The notes: a model not told the origin generated them from the sequence alone. Shown: positions 1 through 8,551, numbered from the stretch's first letter. The stretch is DNA of 64,000 bases from Streptomyces sp. NBC_01288 (GCF_035982055.1 NZ_CP108427.1:5765001-5829000); one strand, 5' to 3'. Numbers and translations: made by a program.

Positions 1-351
1 GGCCTTATGAACAGCGGTGCGGTGAGCTGCTTTTAGGGGCCCGCGCCCAAGAAGAGGGCGCGGGCTTAGGAACAGCGTTGCGACGAGCCGCTTTTAGGGG
101 CGCGCGCCTAAGCACGGGGTCGCGGCAGCCGCCTTTAAGGGGCGCGTACTTGAGAACAGGGACACGGCGAGCTGCTCTTAGGGGCGCGCGCCCAAGAAGT
201 GGGGCGCGGCAGCTGCTTTAGGGGGCGCGGGCTCAAACACAGGGGCGCGGCGAGCTGCCTTTAAAGGACGCGAGCTTGAAAACAGGGGTGCGGCGAGCCG
301 CTTTTAAGGGGCGCGGGGAACTGCGCGACCAGCCCCCACCGGCCCGCGCTG
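1..351. repeat. Tandem array of ~42-bp GC-rich units
   Basis: A core of the form GCNGCNTTTA recurs at 26, 87, 128, 171, 212, 254 and 297, so the spacing is 61, 41, 43, 41, 42 and 43 bases. Between cores the units share a GGGGCGCG block and an AAGAACAGGGG-like block, with many point differences. The left end is cut by the window edge. The last unit runs straight into the interspersed element at 308-335. No reading frame here has believable codon use, so I treat the stretch as non-coding repetitive DNA downstream of the ATPase gene. Confidence 0.8.
308..335 (+). repeat. Interspersed GGGGCGCGGGGAACTGCGCGACC element, copy 1
   Basis: This is one of five near-identical copies of a ~27-bp motif in the window. 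The others are at 8499-8525 (minus), 48458-48484 (plus), 52597-52623 (plus) and 62848-62874 (minus). The motif is a familiar dispersed sequence in Streptomyces genomes, usually just after stop codons. It can form half of a stem when an opposite copy is nearby. Confidence 0.8.
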
Positions 352-488
352 GACGAACCACGCACCCAACCCCCCACCGACCCGCACCCGACGAACCACG
401 CCCCAACCCCCCACCGACCCGCACCCGACGAACCACGCCCCAACCCCCCACCGACCCGCACCCGACGAACCACGCCCCCACCGCCCAC
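352..488. repeat. 37-bp tandem repeat, about four copies
   Basis: The motif GACGAACCACGC recurs at 352, 390, 427 and 464, spacing 38, 37 and 37 bases, joined by a C-rich linker containing CACCGACCCGCACCC. The copies are almost identical, unlike the older-looking 42-bp array to the left. The array ends at the stop codon of the P-type ATPase gene. There are no unique spacers, so it is not a CRISPR array. Confidence 0.85.
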
Positions 489-2885
489 TCAAGCCACCCC
501 CCGCCGATCAACCAACCTCCACACCAGCTCCAACGCCACCCCCGCCACCCCCGCAATCCCCACAGCGATCCACGGCATCGTCACCCCCACCAACTTCAGC
601 GCGAAGAAATGCTGAAGCCACGGCACGACCAGCACCACCACAAACGCCGCCCCCATCGAGGCGACCAGCGCCACCCGCCACCAGGTATACGGCCGCGCAA
701 TAATCGCCAGCACCCACATGGAGATCAGAAACAGGGTCAAGGTCGCCGCACTGGTCTCGGCCCCCAACGCCCCCTTCCCAACGTAGTGATGACGGGCAAT
801 CAGATACGTGACGAAGGTCGCCGCCCCGGCAATCACCCCACCCGGAATCGAATACCGCATCACCCGCCGCACGAAATGGGGTTTCGCCCGCTCCGTGTTC
901 GGCGCCAGCGCAAGAAAGAACGCCGGAATCCCGATGGTCAACGTGGACAACAGCGTCAAGTGCCGCGGCAGGAACGGATATTCAACCCGCCAGCACACCA
1001 CCAGCACCGCCAACAACACCGAGTACACGGTCTTGACCAGAAACAGCGTCGCCACCCGAGTGATGTTCCCGATGACCCGCCGCCCCTCGGCAACAACCGA
1101 AGGCAACGTGGCGAAGCTGTTGTTGAGCAACACGATCTGCGCGACAGCCCGGGTCGCCTCGGACCCCGACCCCATGGAGACACCGATGTCCGCGTCCTTC
1201 AGGGCAAGAACGTCGTTCACCCCGTCCCCGGTCATCGCAACCGTGTGCCCACGGGACTGCAACGCCCCCACCATGTCCCGCTTCTGCTGCGGGGTGACCC
1301 GCCCGAACACCGTCCCCTCGTCGAGGGACTTCGCCATCTCCTCCTGATCCGAAGGCAGTTGACGGGCATCCACGACCTGCCCGCTGAGCCCCAGCTTCCC
1401 GGCCACCGCGCCCACGGACACCGCGTTGTCCCCGGAGATCACCTTCGCGTGCACATCCTGCTCGGCGAAATAGGCGAGCGTCTCCGCCGCGTCGGGCCGC
1501 AACCGCTGCTCCAACACCACCAGTGCCGTCGCCGAGGCCCCCCGCGCGACCCCGGGATCATCCAGCTCACCGGAGACCCGGGCCAGCAACAGCACCCGTA
1601 GCCCCTCCTCATTGAGCCGCCCGGTCTCCTCCAGCGCGGGATCGTCCGCACCCAGCAGCACATCGGGCGCCCCGAGCAACCACGTGCTCGACTCCCCGTT
1701 CCCCTCGCTGAACGACGCCCCGCTGTACTTCCGCGCCGACGAGAACGGCAGCGACTCCACGCACCGCCACTCCCCGCTGTCCGGATAAGCGGTGATGATC
1801 GCCTGGAGCGACGCGTTCGGCCGCGGATCCGACTCGCCCAACGCACCCAGGACTTTGCGTACGTACGTTTCGTCGGCCCCGCCGAGCGGACGCAACTCGG
1901 TGACGTCCATCCCGCCCTCGGTCAGCGTGCCCGTCTTGTCGAGGCAGACCGTGTCGACGCGGGCGAGCCCCTCGATGGCCGGAAGCTCCTGGACGAGGCA
2001 CTGTTTCCGGCCAAGCCGGATGACACCGATCGCGAAGGCCACCGAGGTGAGGAGGACCAGCCCCTCCGGGACCATCGGGACGATGCCGCCCACGGTCCGC
2101 GCGATGGAGTCCTTGAACCCGTGCTGTTTGACGACCAGTTGGCTGATGACCAGGCCGATCGCGGTCGGGATCATCATCCACGTCACGTACTTGAGGATCG
2201 TGGAGATACCGGTCCGCAGCTCGGAGTGGACGAGCGTGAACCGCGAGGCCTCTTCGGCGAGTTGGGCCGCGTACGCCTCCCGCCCCACCTTCGTCGCCTC
2301 GAACGCGCCACCGCCGGCGACCACGAAACTCCCCGACATGACCGCGTCCCCCGGCCGCTTGACCACCGGGTCCGCCTCACCGGTGAGCAGCGACTCGTCG
2401 ATCTCAAGACCGTCGGCCTCGACGCACTCCCCGTCGACGACGACCTTGTCACCGGGCCCGATCTCGATGAGGTCCCCCAGCACGATCTCGGAGGTGCTCA
2501 CCTCCACGGCCGCCCCGTCGCGCCGTACCGTCGGCTTCGACTCGCCGATCACCGCGAGGGAGTCGAGGGTCTTCTTCGCCCGCCACTCCTGGAAGACCCC
2601 GATCCCGGTGTTGGCGATGATCACGTACCCGAACAGGCTGTCCTGGACTGGCGCCACGAACAGCATGATCAGCCAGAGCACGCCGATGATCGCGTTGAAC
2701 CGGGTGAAGACGTTGGCGCGGACGATCTCGCCGAGCGAACGGCTGCTGCGCACCGGGACGTCGTTGACCTCCCCGCGCGCCACCCGCTCGGCGACCTCGG
2801 CGGTGCTGAGTCCATGGGCCCGCCGCGCCGGGATGGGCACGGGGTGCACAGGGTCGAGTTCGGCGCCCGCGTCGGTGTGCGTCAT
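489..2885 (-). CDS. ctpE: CtpE-like P-type cation ATPase
   Basis: A membrane cation pump of 798 residues. Visible motifs are the actuator loop LTGEAD (168-173), the ion-site motif PEGL (273-276), the phosphorylation motif DKTGTLT with D316, and the hinge GDGVND (551-556), plus about ten hydrophobic helices. There is no N-terminal heavy-metal domain. From memory the protein reads along its whole length like mycobacterial CtpE (797 residues), described as a calcium-uptake ATPase, so calcium is the inferred substrate. The ATG at 2885 has no clear Shine-Dalgarno sequence. The stop codon abuts the 37-bp repeat array. Confidence 0.9.
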   Translation of the reverse strand: MTHTDAGAELDPVHPVPIPARRAHGLSTAEVAERVARGEVNDVPVRSSRSLGEIVRANVFTRFNAIIGVLWLIMLFVAPVQDSLFGYVIIANTGIGVFQEWRAKKTLDSLAVIGESKPTVRRDGAAVEVSTSEIVLGDLIEIGPGDKVVVDGECVEADGLEIDESLLTGEADPVVKRPGDAVMSGSFVVAGGGAFEATKVGREAYAAQLAEEASRFTLVHSELRTGISTILKYVTWMMIPTAIGLVISQLVVKQHGFKDSIARTVGGIVPMVPEGLVLLTSVAFAIGVIRLGRKQCLVQELPAIEGLARVDTVCLDKTGTLTEGGMDVTELRPLGGADETYVRKVLGALGESDPRPNASLQAIITAYPDSGEWRCVESLPFSSARKYSGASFSEGNGESSTWLLGAPDVLLGADDPALEETGRLNEEGLRVLLLARVSGELDDPGVARGASATALVVLEQRLRPDAAETLAYFAEQDVHAKVISGDNAVSVGAVAGKLGLSGQVVDARQLPSDQEEMAKSLDEGTVFGRVTPQQKRDMVGALQSRGHTVAMTGDGVNDVLALKDADIGVSMGSGSEATRAVAQIVLLNNSFATLPSVVAEGRRVIGNITRVATLFLVKTVYSVLLAVLVVCWRVEYPFLPRHLTLLSTLTIGIPAFFLALAPNTERAKPHFVRRVMRYSIPGGVIAGAATFVTYLIARHHYVGKGALGAETSAATLTLFLISMWVLAIIARPYTWWRVALVASMGAAFVVVLVVPWLQHFFALKLVGVTMPWIAVGIAGVAGVALELVWRLVDRRGVA

Positions 2886-3019
2886 GCATTCGACGGTACG
2901 TGCGGATTTACGGCTTCACCCGCCGAGTGCCCGGAAGATCCGACCAGGGGAGGACGGCGGGCGGGGCGGGGTGATGCCAGGGGTGTAGGGGAGGGCCCTC
3001 ACTCCGCAGCAGGAACTAC

Positions 3020-3310
3020 TCACTCCGCAGCAGGGGAGGAGGCCTCCGTGGCCGAAACAGCCGCCTCGGCCGCCAGCCGCTTGAGGGCGGCATCGCGCCC
3101 CCGGACGTACCAGATACCGATCAGCCCGAGCCCGCTCCCGGCCAGGCAGGTCCACAGCCACCACAGATGGCCGTGGTCGTCGTACCAGCCGTAGAAGGGG
3201 AGCTGTACCAGGAAGAGGACGAACCAGAGGATCGTGAGGCCGATGATCGTCGGGACGATCGGGCCCTCAAGGGGCTCCGGTGCCTCGTGTGTCGGTGTCC
3301 ACTTCGCCAT
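3020..3310 (-). CDS. DUF2530 small membrane protein
   Basis: A 96-residue protein with two membrane helices (about 22-42 and 50-68) and a short charged C-terminus. The segment PIVPTIIGLTILWFVLFLVQ and the WYVRGRD motif after helix two match DUF2530, a family of unknown function common in Streptomyces. It is transcribed in the same direction as the upstream-lying ATPase gene but separated by about 130 bases. No function can be assigned. Confidence 0.8.
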   Translation of the reverse strand: MAKWTPTHEAPEPLEGPIVPTIIGLTILWFVLFLVQLPFYGWYDDHGHLWWLWTCLAGSGLGLIGIWYVRGRDAALKRLAAEAAVSATEASSPAAE

Positions 3311-3389
3311 GCCCCCAGCTTACGAGGCGGCGCAACACTCTCTGATCTACGCGCGGAGATAGCGCCTGACGTCTTCATATGTTCATACT

Positions 3390-3400
3390 GAAACGGTTTC
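3390..3400. promoter_or_regulatory. Small palindrome upstream of the NCS2 permease
   Basis: GAAACGGTTTC is a perfect 5-1-5 palindrome 32 bases before the permease start, preceded by a repeated TTCATA at 3374-3387. The position suits an operator or promoter element of the permease, and the CG-centred shape resembles LacI-family sites. This is a weak inference from one short palindrome. Confidence 0.3.
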
Positions 3401-3432
3401 CGTCTGTCCACTTCTGCTCGTAGGAACATCCA

Positions 3433-4827
3433 ATGCAGACCGCCCTCGACCGCTACTTCAAGATCTCCGAACGGGGCAGCAGCCTCCCTCGCGAGATCAG
3501 GGGCGGGTTCGCCACCTTCTTCGCGATGGCGTACATCATCGTGCTGAACCCGATCATCCTGGGCAGTGCGAAGGACATGTACGGGCACCACCTGGACAAC
3601 GGCCAGCTGGTCACCGCGACGGCCGTGACGGCCGCGTTCACCACCCTCCTCATGGGTGTCATCGGCAACGTACCGATCGCGCTGGCCGCCGGACTCGGCG
3701 TGAACTCCGTCGTCGCCCTCCAGCTCGCGCCCCGCATGACGTGGCCGGACGCGATGGGCATGGTCGTGCTGGCCGGTCTGGTCGTGATGCTGCTGGTCGC
3801 CACCGGGCTGCGCGAGCGCGTGATGAACGCGGTGCCGTACGGACTGCGCAAGGCCATCTCGATCGGTATCGGCCTGTTCATCATGCTGATCGGGCTCGTG
3901 GACTCCGGGTTCATCTCCCGCATCCCGGACGCCGCCCAGACCACCGTCCCGCTCCAGCTCGGCGCCGACGGTCACCTCAACGGCTGGCCGGTGCTCATCT
4001 TCATCCTCGGCGTGCTGCTCACCCTCGGGCTGATCGTCCGCAAGGTCTCCGGCGCGATCCTGATCTCCATCGTCACGATGACCGTCCTCGCGGTGATCGT
4101 GAACGCGGTCGCGACGATCCCCTCCTGGGGCCTGACCACCCCGAAGTGGCCCGGAAACCCGGTCGCCACCCCGGACTTCGGCCTGATCGGCAAGTTCAGC
4201 CTGTTCGGCGGCTTCTCCAAGGTCGGCGTGCTGACCGGCGTGCTCTTCGTCTTCACGGTCCTGCTGTCGTGCTTCTTCGACGCGATGGGCACGATCATGG
4301 GCATCAGCGACGAGGCGAAGCTGACCGACGGCGAGGGCAACATGCCCGGCATCAACAAGGTCCTCTTCGTCGACGGCATCGCGGTCGCGGCCGGCGGTGC
4401 CAGTTCGTCCTCCGCGACCACCTGCTTCGTGGAGTCCACGGCGGGTGTCGGCGAGGGCGCCCGCACGGGCTTCGCGAACGTCGTCACGGGCGCGCTCTTC
4501 GCCGTAGCGCTGTTCCTCACGCCGGTCGCCACGATGGTCCCGTCCCAGGCGGCCACCCCCGCGCTGCTCGCGGTGGGCTTCCTGATCCTGGCGGGCTCCG
4601 TCAAGGAGATCGACTGGGCCGACTACACGATCGCGATCCCGGCCTTCATCACGATGGTGATGATGCCGTTCACCTACTCGATCACCAACGGCATCGGCAT
4701 GGGCTTCATCACGTTCGTGGTGCTGCGGTTGGTGGCGGGCCGGGGCCGGGAGGTCCCGGTGCCGATGTACGTCGTCGCGGCGGTGTTCGGGTTCTACTAC
4801 CTGATGCCGGCGCTGGGTCTCACCTGA
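3433..4827 (+). CDS. NCS2-family nucleobase permease
   Basis: A 464-residue polytopic membrane protein that opens with LDRYFKISERGSSLPREIRGG and FATFFAMAYIIVLNP, the signature start of the AzgA-like branch of NCS2 transporters. FFDAMGTIMGISDEA and the SSATTCFVESTAGVGEGART segment are the conserved substrate-site region. Members take up adenine, guanine or hypoxanthine by proton symport, so a purine substrate is inferred. The ATG at 3433 follows TAGGAACATCC, a weak ribosome site. The gene stands alone. Confidence 0.9.
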   Translation: MQTALDRYFKISERGSSLPREIRGGFATFFAMAYIIVLNPIILGSAKDMYGHHLDNGQLVTATAVTAAFTTLLMGVIGNVPIALAAGLGVNSVVALQLAPRMTWPDAMGMVVLAGLVVMLLVATGLRERVMNAVPYGLRKAISIGIGLFIMLIGLVDSGFISRIPDAAQTTVPLQLGADGHLNGWPVLIFILGVLLTLGLIVRKVSGAILISIVTMTVLAVIVNAVATIPSWGLTTPKWPGNPVATPDFGLIGKFSLFGGFSKVGVLTGVLFVFTVLLSCFFDAMGTIMGISDEAKLTDGEGNMPGINKVLFVDGIAVAAGGASSSSATTCFVESTAGVGEGARTGFANVVTGALFAVALFLTPVATMVPSQAATPALLAVGFLILAGSVKEIDWADYTIAIPAFITMVMMPFTYSITNGIGMGFITFVVLRLVAGRGREVPVPMYVVAAVFGFYYLMPALGLT

Positions 4828-4837
4828 TCGGACGGGG

Positions 4838-5077
4838 TCACGTGACCCCGTAGAACTTCTCCGTCTCCTCGACCGCGGTCTGGAACCGCTCGTCGAAGTC
4901 GTCCCGAATGAGCGTCTGGACCACATAGTCCTGGACGCTCATTCCCCTTTTCGAGGCATGGTGTCGGAGCCGTTCGAGCAGCTCCCCGTCTATCCGCAGG
5001 CTGAGCACGCTGGTCCCCATGTAGACGAGGGTCCGGGGCGGTTCCGGGCGGTGGGTGACGTTCCGCGCCGGTATCAC
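4838..5077 (-). CDS. Ribbon-helix-helix DNA-binding protein (antitoxin-like)
   Basis: The C-terminal 60 residues, starting MGTSVLSLRIDGELLERLRH, form a classic beta-strand plus two-helix RHH unit, followed by an acidic tail. The frame is open from a GTG at 5077 (79 residues), but the conserved part starts at ATG 5020, which I think is the likelier start; neither has a strong ribosome site. No toxin gene is beside it, so it may be a solitary regulator. It converges on the NCS2 gene with only 10 bases between the stops. Confidence 0.65.
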   Translation of the reverse strand: MIPARNVTHRPEPPRTLVYMGTSVLSLRIDGELLERLRHHASKRGMSVQDYVVQTLIRDDFDERFQTAVEETEKFYGVT

Positions 5078-5140
5078 TCATATGGGTGACGTAAGGGTTC
5101 AGTGGTCAGGGTCACGGGCATCTCGGCGTGTCGCCATTGG

Positions 5141-5172
5141 TCTTTAGGGAGAGTAATGAGTTACGCTAAAGA
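5141..5172. promoter_or_regulatory. Nested palindromes, probable MarR operator
   Basis: TCTTTAG (5141-5147) pairs with CTAAAGA (5166-5172), and inside it GTAATGAGTTAC (5153-5164) is an inverted repeat. The site ends two bases before the start codon of the MarR gene. MarR proteins usually repress their own promoter through such sites, so autoregulation is inferred. Confidence 0.6.
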
Positions 5173-5174
5173 AC

Positions 5175-5612
5175 ATGCCGGACCTAACCCATGGCGACGA
5201 CGCTGCCGCTGTGAACTCCTTGCGATCAGCCGTGATGCGGTTGTCCCGTCGACTCAAGCACCAGCGGGTCGACGAGTCACTGAGCCCCACCGAGATGTCG
5301 GTGCTCGGCACCCTGTCCACCTGCGGCAGCGCGACCCCTGGCGAGCTCGCTCGCAAGGAGCATGTGCAGCCGCCCTCGATGACCCGCATCGTGGCGCTGC
5401 TCGAAGCGAAGGGTCTGGTCCAGCTGGAGCCGCACCCCGAGGACCGGCGCCAGAAGGTCGTCACCAAGACCCCCCAGGCCGAGGCGATGCTCGAAGAGAG
5501 CCGCCGCAAGCGCAACGCGTTCCTGGCCGGCCTGGTCGACGGCCTCGACGAGGACGAGTGGGCGAAGATCGTCGCCGCCGCCCCCGTGCTGGAGAAACTC
5601 GCACACCTGTAA
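5175..5612 (+). CDS. MarR-family transcriptional regulator
   Basis: A 145-residue winged-helix repressor. TEMSVLGTLSTCGSATPGEL and the recognition helix PPSMTRIVALLEAKGLV are followed by the wing EDRRQKVVTKT, the usual MarR order. ATG 5175 is the first possible start after an in-frame TGA at 5157-5159. It has no Shine-Dalgarno sequence at the proper distance, so the message may be leaderless. The MFS exporter lies 148 bases downstream in the same direction, which suggests the regulator controls efflux. Confidence 0.9.
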   Translation: MPDLTHGDDAAAVNSLRSAVMRLSRRLKHQRVDESLSPTEMSVLGTLSTCGSATPGELARKEHVQPPSMTRIVALLEAKGLVQLEPHPEDRRQKVVTKTPQAEAMLEESRRKRNAFLAGLVDGLDEDEWAKIVAAAPVLEKLAHL

Positions 5613-5645
5613 GTCTGTCTATGCGCGAGTGAGCCGTAGGGTCGC

Positions 5646-5713
5646 GCCGGTGTCGAGAGGGCGAGCGCGCGGAGGCCCGAAGGGCCGAACACGGTCGGGC
5701 TCTCGACACCGGC
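5646..5713. promoter_or_regulatory. Nested inverted repeat before the MFS gene
   Basis: GCCGGTGTCGAGAG (5646-5659) pairs perfectly with CTCTCGACACCGGC (5700-5713). The loop holds a second hairpin, GGCCC-GAA-GGGCC (5674-5686). The structure begins 33 bases after the MarR stop and ends 47 bases before the exporter start. There is no T-run, so it looks more like a leader structure or protein-binding site than a plain terminator. Confidence 0.6.
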
Positions 5714-5760
5714 ACAAAGCGCCCCGAAGGCGAACGAGCAAAAGAAAGAGGAGGCGACCT

Positions 5761-7119
5761 TTGAGTTCGGGACCCGGAGCAGACTCCGCCCCCGCGCCAG
5801 CCACCCCCGACTCCCCGCCCACCCCTGATCCCGCCGGCAAGTCGTCGATGTTCAGCTCGCTGAAGATCCGGAACTACCGGCTGTTCTTCATCGGCCAGGT
5901 CGTCTCCAACACCGGCACCTGGATGCAGCGCATCGCCCAGGACTGGCTGGTCCTCAGCCTCACCGGCTCCTCCGCCGCCGTAGGCATCACGACCGCCCTC
6001 CAGTTCCTGCCGATGCTGCTCTTCGGGCTCTACGGCGGTGTCCTCGTCGACCGGCTGCCCAAGCGCCCCACGCTGCTCGTCACGCAGTCCGCGATGGCCC
6101 TCACCGGCCTCGCCCTCGCCTTCCTGACCCTCTCCGGCCACGTAGAGGTCTGGCACGTGTACGTCGCCGCCTTCGCCGTAGGCCTCGCCACGGTGGTCGA
6201 CAACCCGGCCCGCCAGTCCTTCGTCTCCGAGATGGTCGGCCCCGAGCAGTTGCAGAACGCGGTCAGCCTGAACTCGGCGAACTTCCAGTCCGCGCGCCTG
6301 GTCGGTCCCGCCGTCGCGGGCGTCATGATCACCGGCGTCGGCACGGGCTGGGCGTTCCTCTTCAACGGCCTGTCCTTCGTGGCGCCGTTGGCGAGCCTGC
6401 TCCTGATGCGCAACCGCGACCTGCACTCCGTCACGCGCGCCCCGCGCGGCAAGGGCCAGCTCCGCGAGGGCCTGCACTATGTCGCCGGCCGCCCCGACCT
6501 GATCTGGCCGATCGTCCTCGTCGGCTTCATCGGCACGTTCGGCTTCAACTTCCCGGTGTGGCTGTCGGCCTACGCGGACGACATCTTCCACGCGGGCGCC
6601 GGCGCGTACAGCCTCTTCAACACCCTGATGGCGGTCGGCTCCCTGATCGGTGCCCTGCTCGCCGCCCGCCGGGGCACCACCCGCCTCCGCGTCCTGATCG
6701 CGGCGGCGGCGGCCTTCGGCATCCTTGAGGTGGTGGCCGCGGTGGCCCCCTCCTACTGGCTGTTCGCCCTGCTCATGATCCCGATCGGCATCTTCGGCCT
6801 GACGGTCAACGTCACGGCCAACACCGCCGTCCAGATGGGCACCGACCCGGCCATGCGCGGCCGCGTCATGGCCCTGTTCATGATGGTCTTCATGGGCGGT
6901 ACGCCGGTGGGCGCACCGATCGTCGGCTGGATCACGGACACCTACGGCCCCCGGGTGAGTTTCGCCCTCGGCGGCGTCATCGCGGCCGTCGCCGCGGCCA
7001 CGATCGGCGTGATCCTGGCCCGCATCGGCGACCTGCGCCTGTCGTTCGACTGGAACCACGGCCATCCGAGCGTGGCCTTCGTCCCGCGCGAGCGGGAGCA
7101 ACTGGCGACAGCGGCCTAG
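5761..7119 (+). CDS. MFS exporter (EntS/MFS_3 type)
   Basis: A twelve-helix major facilitator protein. The frame is open from 5629, but I choose the TTG at 5761 because AGAGGAGG lies six bases before it, giving 452 residues. The conserved core starts at SSLKIRNYRLFFIGQVVSNT, with GTWMQRIAQDWLVL and NPARQSFVSEMVGPEQLQNA typical of the EntS-like exporters of siderophores and drugs. Its place behind a MarR gene favours a drug or metabolite export role. The substrate is unknown. Confidence 0.9.
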   Translation: MSSGPGADSAPAPATPDSPPTPDPAGKSSMFSSLKIRNYRLFFIGQVVSNTGTWMQRIAQDWLVLSLTGSSAAVGITTALQFLPMLLFGLYGGVLVDRLPKRPTLLVTQSAMALTGLALAFLTLSGHVEVWHVYVAAFAVGLATVVDNPARQSFVSEMVGPEQLQNAVSLNSANFQSARLVGPAVAGVMITGVGTGWAFLFNGLSFVAPLASLLLMRNRDLHSVTRAPRGKGQLREGLHYVAGRPDLIWPIVLVGFIGTFGFNFPVWLSAYADDIFHAGAGAYSLFNTLMAVGSLIGALLAARRGTTRLRVLIAAAAAFGILEVVAAVAPSYWLFALLMIPIGIFGLTVNVTANTAVQMGTDPAMRGRVMALFMMVFMGGTPVGAPIVGWITDTYGPRVSFALGGVIAAVAAATIGVILARIGDLRLSFDWNHGHPSVAFVPREREQLATAA

Positions 7120-7155
7120 GAGTTGGGGGCATGGCCCGGAGGGTGATGGTGATGG

Positions 7156-7677
7156 TCACACCCTCCGGGCCAGCACCTGTCCCGGCCACCGGTCGCTCCC
7201 GACGAACGCCTCGGTGGCCGTGAACCCGTTGCTCTCGTAGTAGGCGACGAGCTTGCGGTCGTCCCCCGCGTAACAGTCCACCCGCAGCAGGGAGACCCCG
7301 GCCCGCCGCGTCACCTCCACCGCGTGCGCGAGCAGCGCGCTGCCGACGCCGTGGCCCTTGAACCGGCGGTCGGAGGCGAGGAGATGGACATACCGCTCCG
7401 GCTCGTCCACGGCGTCGATGTACGACCCCGGGGAGTCGGTGAGGGTGAGCGTGCCGACGGGAACGCCGCCGACCTCGGCGATGTAGGGCGAGCCCTGCGC
7501 CACATACCGCTCGACCATCGCCACGGCCCGCGGATTCTCCGACCACGGCGTGCTGCCCCACTGCCCGGTCCGCCCCTGCGCGACGAGCCATGCCACGGCG
7601 CTGTCGAACATGCCGAGTATCGCGGGGATGTCGTCGGGCCCGCCGTCTCTGATGCTGATGCTGGTGTCGGTCTCCAT
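7156..7677 (-). CDS. GNAT-family N-acetyltransferase
   Basis: A 173-residue acetyltransferase. The acetyl-CoA loop is the KGHGVGSALLAHA segment, preceded by YVHLLASDRRF, and the C-terminal LRVDCYAGDDRKLVAYYESN with GFTATEAF completes the GNAT fold. The ATG at 7677 starts METDTSISIRDGG. It is convergent with the MFS gene. The acceptor substrate cannot be told from sequence. Confidence 0.88.
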   Translation of the reverse strand: METDTSISIRDGGPDDIPAILGMFDSAVAWLVAQGRTGQWGSTPWSENPRAVAMVERYVAQGSPYIAEVGGVPVGTLTLTDSPGSYIDAVDEPERYVHLLASDRRFKGHGVGSALLAHAVEVTRRAGVSLLRVDCYAGDDRKLVAYYESNGFTATEAFVGSDRWPGQVLARRV

Positions 7678-7786
7678 GGCAGCAGGCTAGGGGTCGGAAA
7701 AGGCTGTGTCCTGGACTAACCGTCCAAGCGCGGCAGACCGGTTAGCCCAGGGCACACACGGTGGGCAGTGGTGGAAGGCTGCCCCC

Positions 7787-8344
7787 ATGAGACTCTTCGC
7801 GGCGCTGCTGCCGCCCGAGGACGTACTGGCCCAACTGGGTGCCGCCGTCGACGAGTTGCACGGCCTCCCGGGCGCGGACGGCCTCCGCTGGACGGCCCGC
7901 CCGGGTTGGCACCTCACGCTCGCCTTCTACGGCGAGGTCGACGAGGTCGCCGTACCCGAACTGTCCGCCGCCCTGGAGCGGGCCGCGCGCCGGACCGAAC
8001 CGTTCGGGCTGGCGGTGCGCGGAGGCGGGCAGTTCGGGGACGGGCGGGCGCTGTGGGCGGGGGTGGAGGGAGACGTGACGGCCCTACGACACCTCGCGGA
8101 GCGCTGCGAGGAGGCCACGGCGACGCGGGAACACCGGCGGTACCGCGCCCACCTCACCGTGGCGCGCAGCCGGGAGGCCGTGGACGTACGGCCGTGTCTC
8201 GACCGGCTCGACGACTTCGCGAGCCGTGGGTGGACGGCGGACGAGCTGGTCCTCGTCCGCAGCAACCTGCCGAGGTCCGGGGTCGCGGGGGAGCAACCGC
8301 GGTACGAGGCGGTCGCCCGCTGGGCGCTGGGAGCGGCCGGTTAG
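7787..8344 (+). CDS. thpR: RNA 2',3'-cyclic phosphodiesterase (2'-5' RNA ligase family)
   Basis: A 185-residue member of the 2H phosphoesterase superfamily. The two catalytic HxT motifs are visible as WHLTLAFYG and RAHLTVARSR, about 100 residues apart as expected. The protein opens MRLFAALLPPEDV, typical of ThpR. The family opens 2',3'-cyclic phosphates on RNA ends. The frame is open further upstream, but ATG 7787 is the conserved start. Confidence 0.92.
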   Translation: MRLFAALLPPEDVLAQLGAAVDELHGLPGADGLRWTARPGWHLTLAFYGEVDEVAVPELSAALERAARRTEPFGLAVRGGGQFGDGRALWAGVEGDVTALRHLAERCEEATATREHRRYRAHLTVARSREAVDVRPCLDRLDDFASRGWTADELVLVRSNLPRSGVAGEQPRYEAVARWALGAAG

Positions 8345-8354
8345 GCTCGGGTAC

Positions 8355-8444
8355 GTGGACCCGAAAACCCGGAACCGGATCATGGCCGGTGTGCTTGTGC
8401 TGTTGTTCGTTGTCGTGGGGCTCGCGGCGGCCCTTGGCAAGTGA
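8355..8444 (+). CDS. 29-residue single-helix membrane peptide
   Basis: A GTG at 8355, just ten bases after the thpR stop, opens a 29-codon frame: MDPKTRNRIMAG, then a hydrophobic stretch rich in V, L and A, ending ALGK. The layout is a short charged head, one membrane helix and a basic end, with G/C-ending codons. I believe similar tiny proteins occur beside this gene in other Streptomyces, but this is from memory. The ribosome site is weak. Function unknown. Confidence 0.5.
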   Translation: MDPKTRNRIMAGVLVLLFVVVGLAAALGK

Positions 8445-8451
8445 GGGCGGG

Positions 8452-8525
8452 CGCGGCGTGGGGGACTGCGCGATCGTCGCCGGGTGCGGGCTGTGTGTGG
8501 CTGGTCGCGCAGTTCCCCGCGCCCC
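8452..8525 (-). repeat. Interspersed element, copy 2, with partial inverted partner
   Basis: GGCTGGTCGCGCAGTTCCCC and the following GCGCCCC (8499-8525) is the minus-strand copy. A diverged plus-strand copy, GGGGACTGCGCGA, lies at 8461-8473, so the two can pair around a ~25-base loop. It sits between convergent genes (the small peptide and the aldo/keto reductase), where it could end transcription from both sides. Confidence 0.75.
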
Positions 8526-8551
8526 TGAAGGGGCGCCTGCCTCAACGGCGT

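Noticed and set aside
352..488. CRISPR-like array of regular repeats
   Set aside because: The units are contiguous tandem copies without unique spacers, and there are no cas genes.
3121..4926. 601-codon minus-strand frame opposite the NCS2 permease
   Set aside because: His/Asp/Arg-rich shadow translation of a membrane protein gene.
4838..5077. Complete toxin-antitoxin pair
   Set aside because: The RHH protein has no adjacent toxin gene; both neighbours are unrelated.
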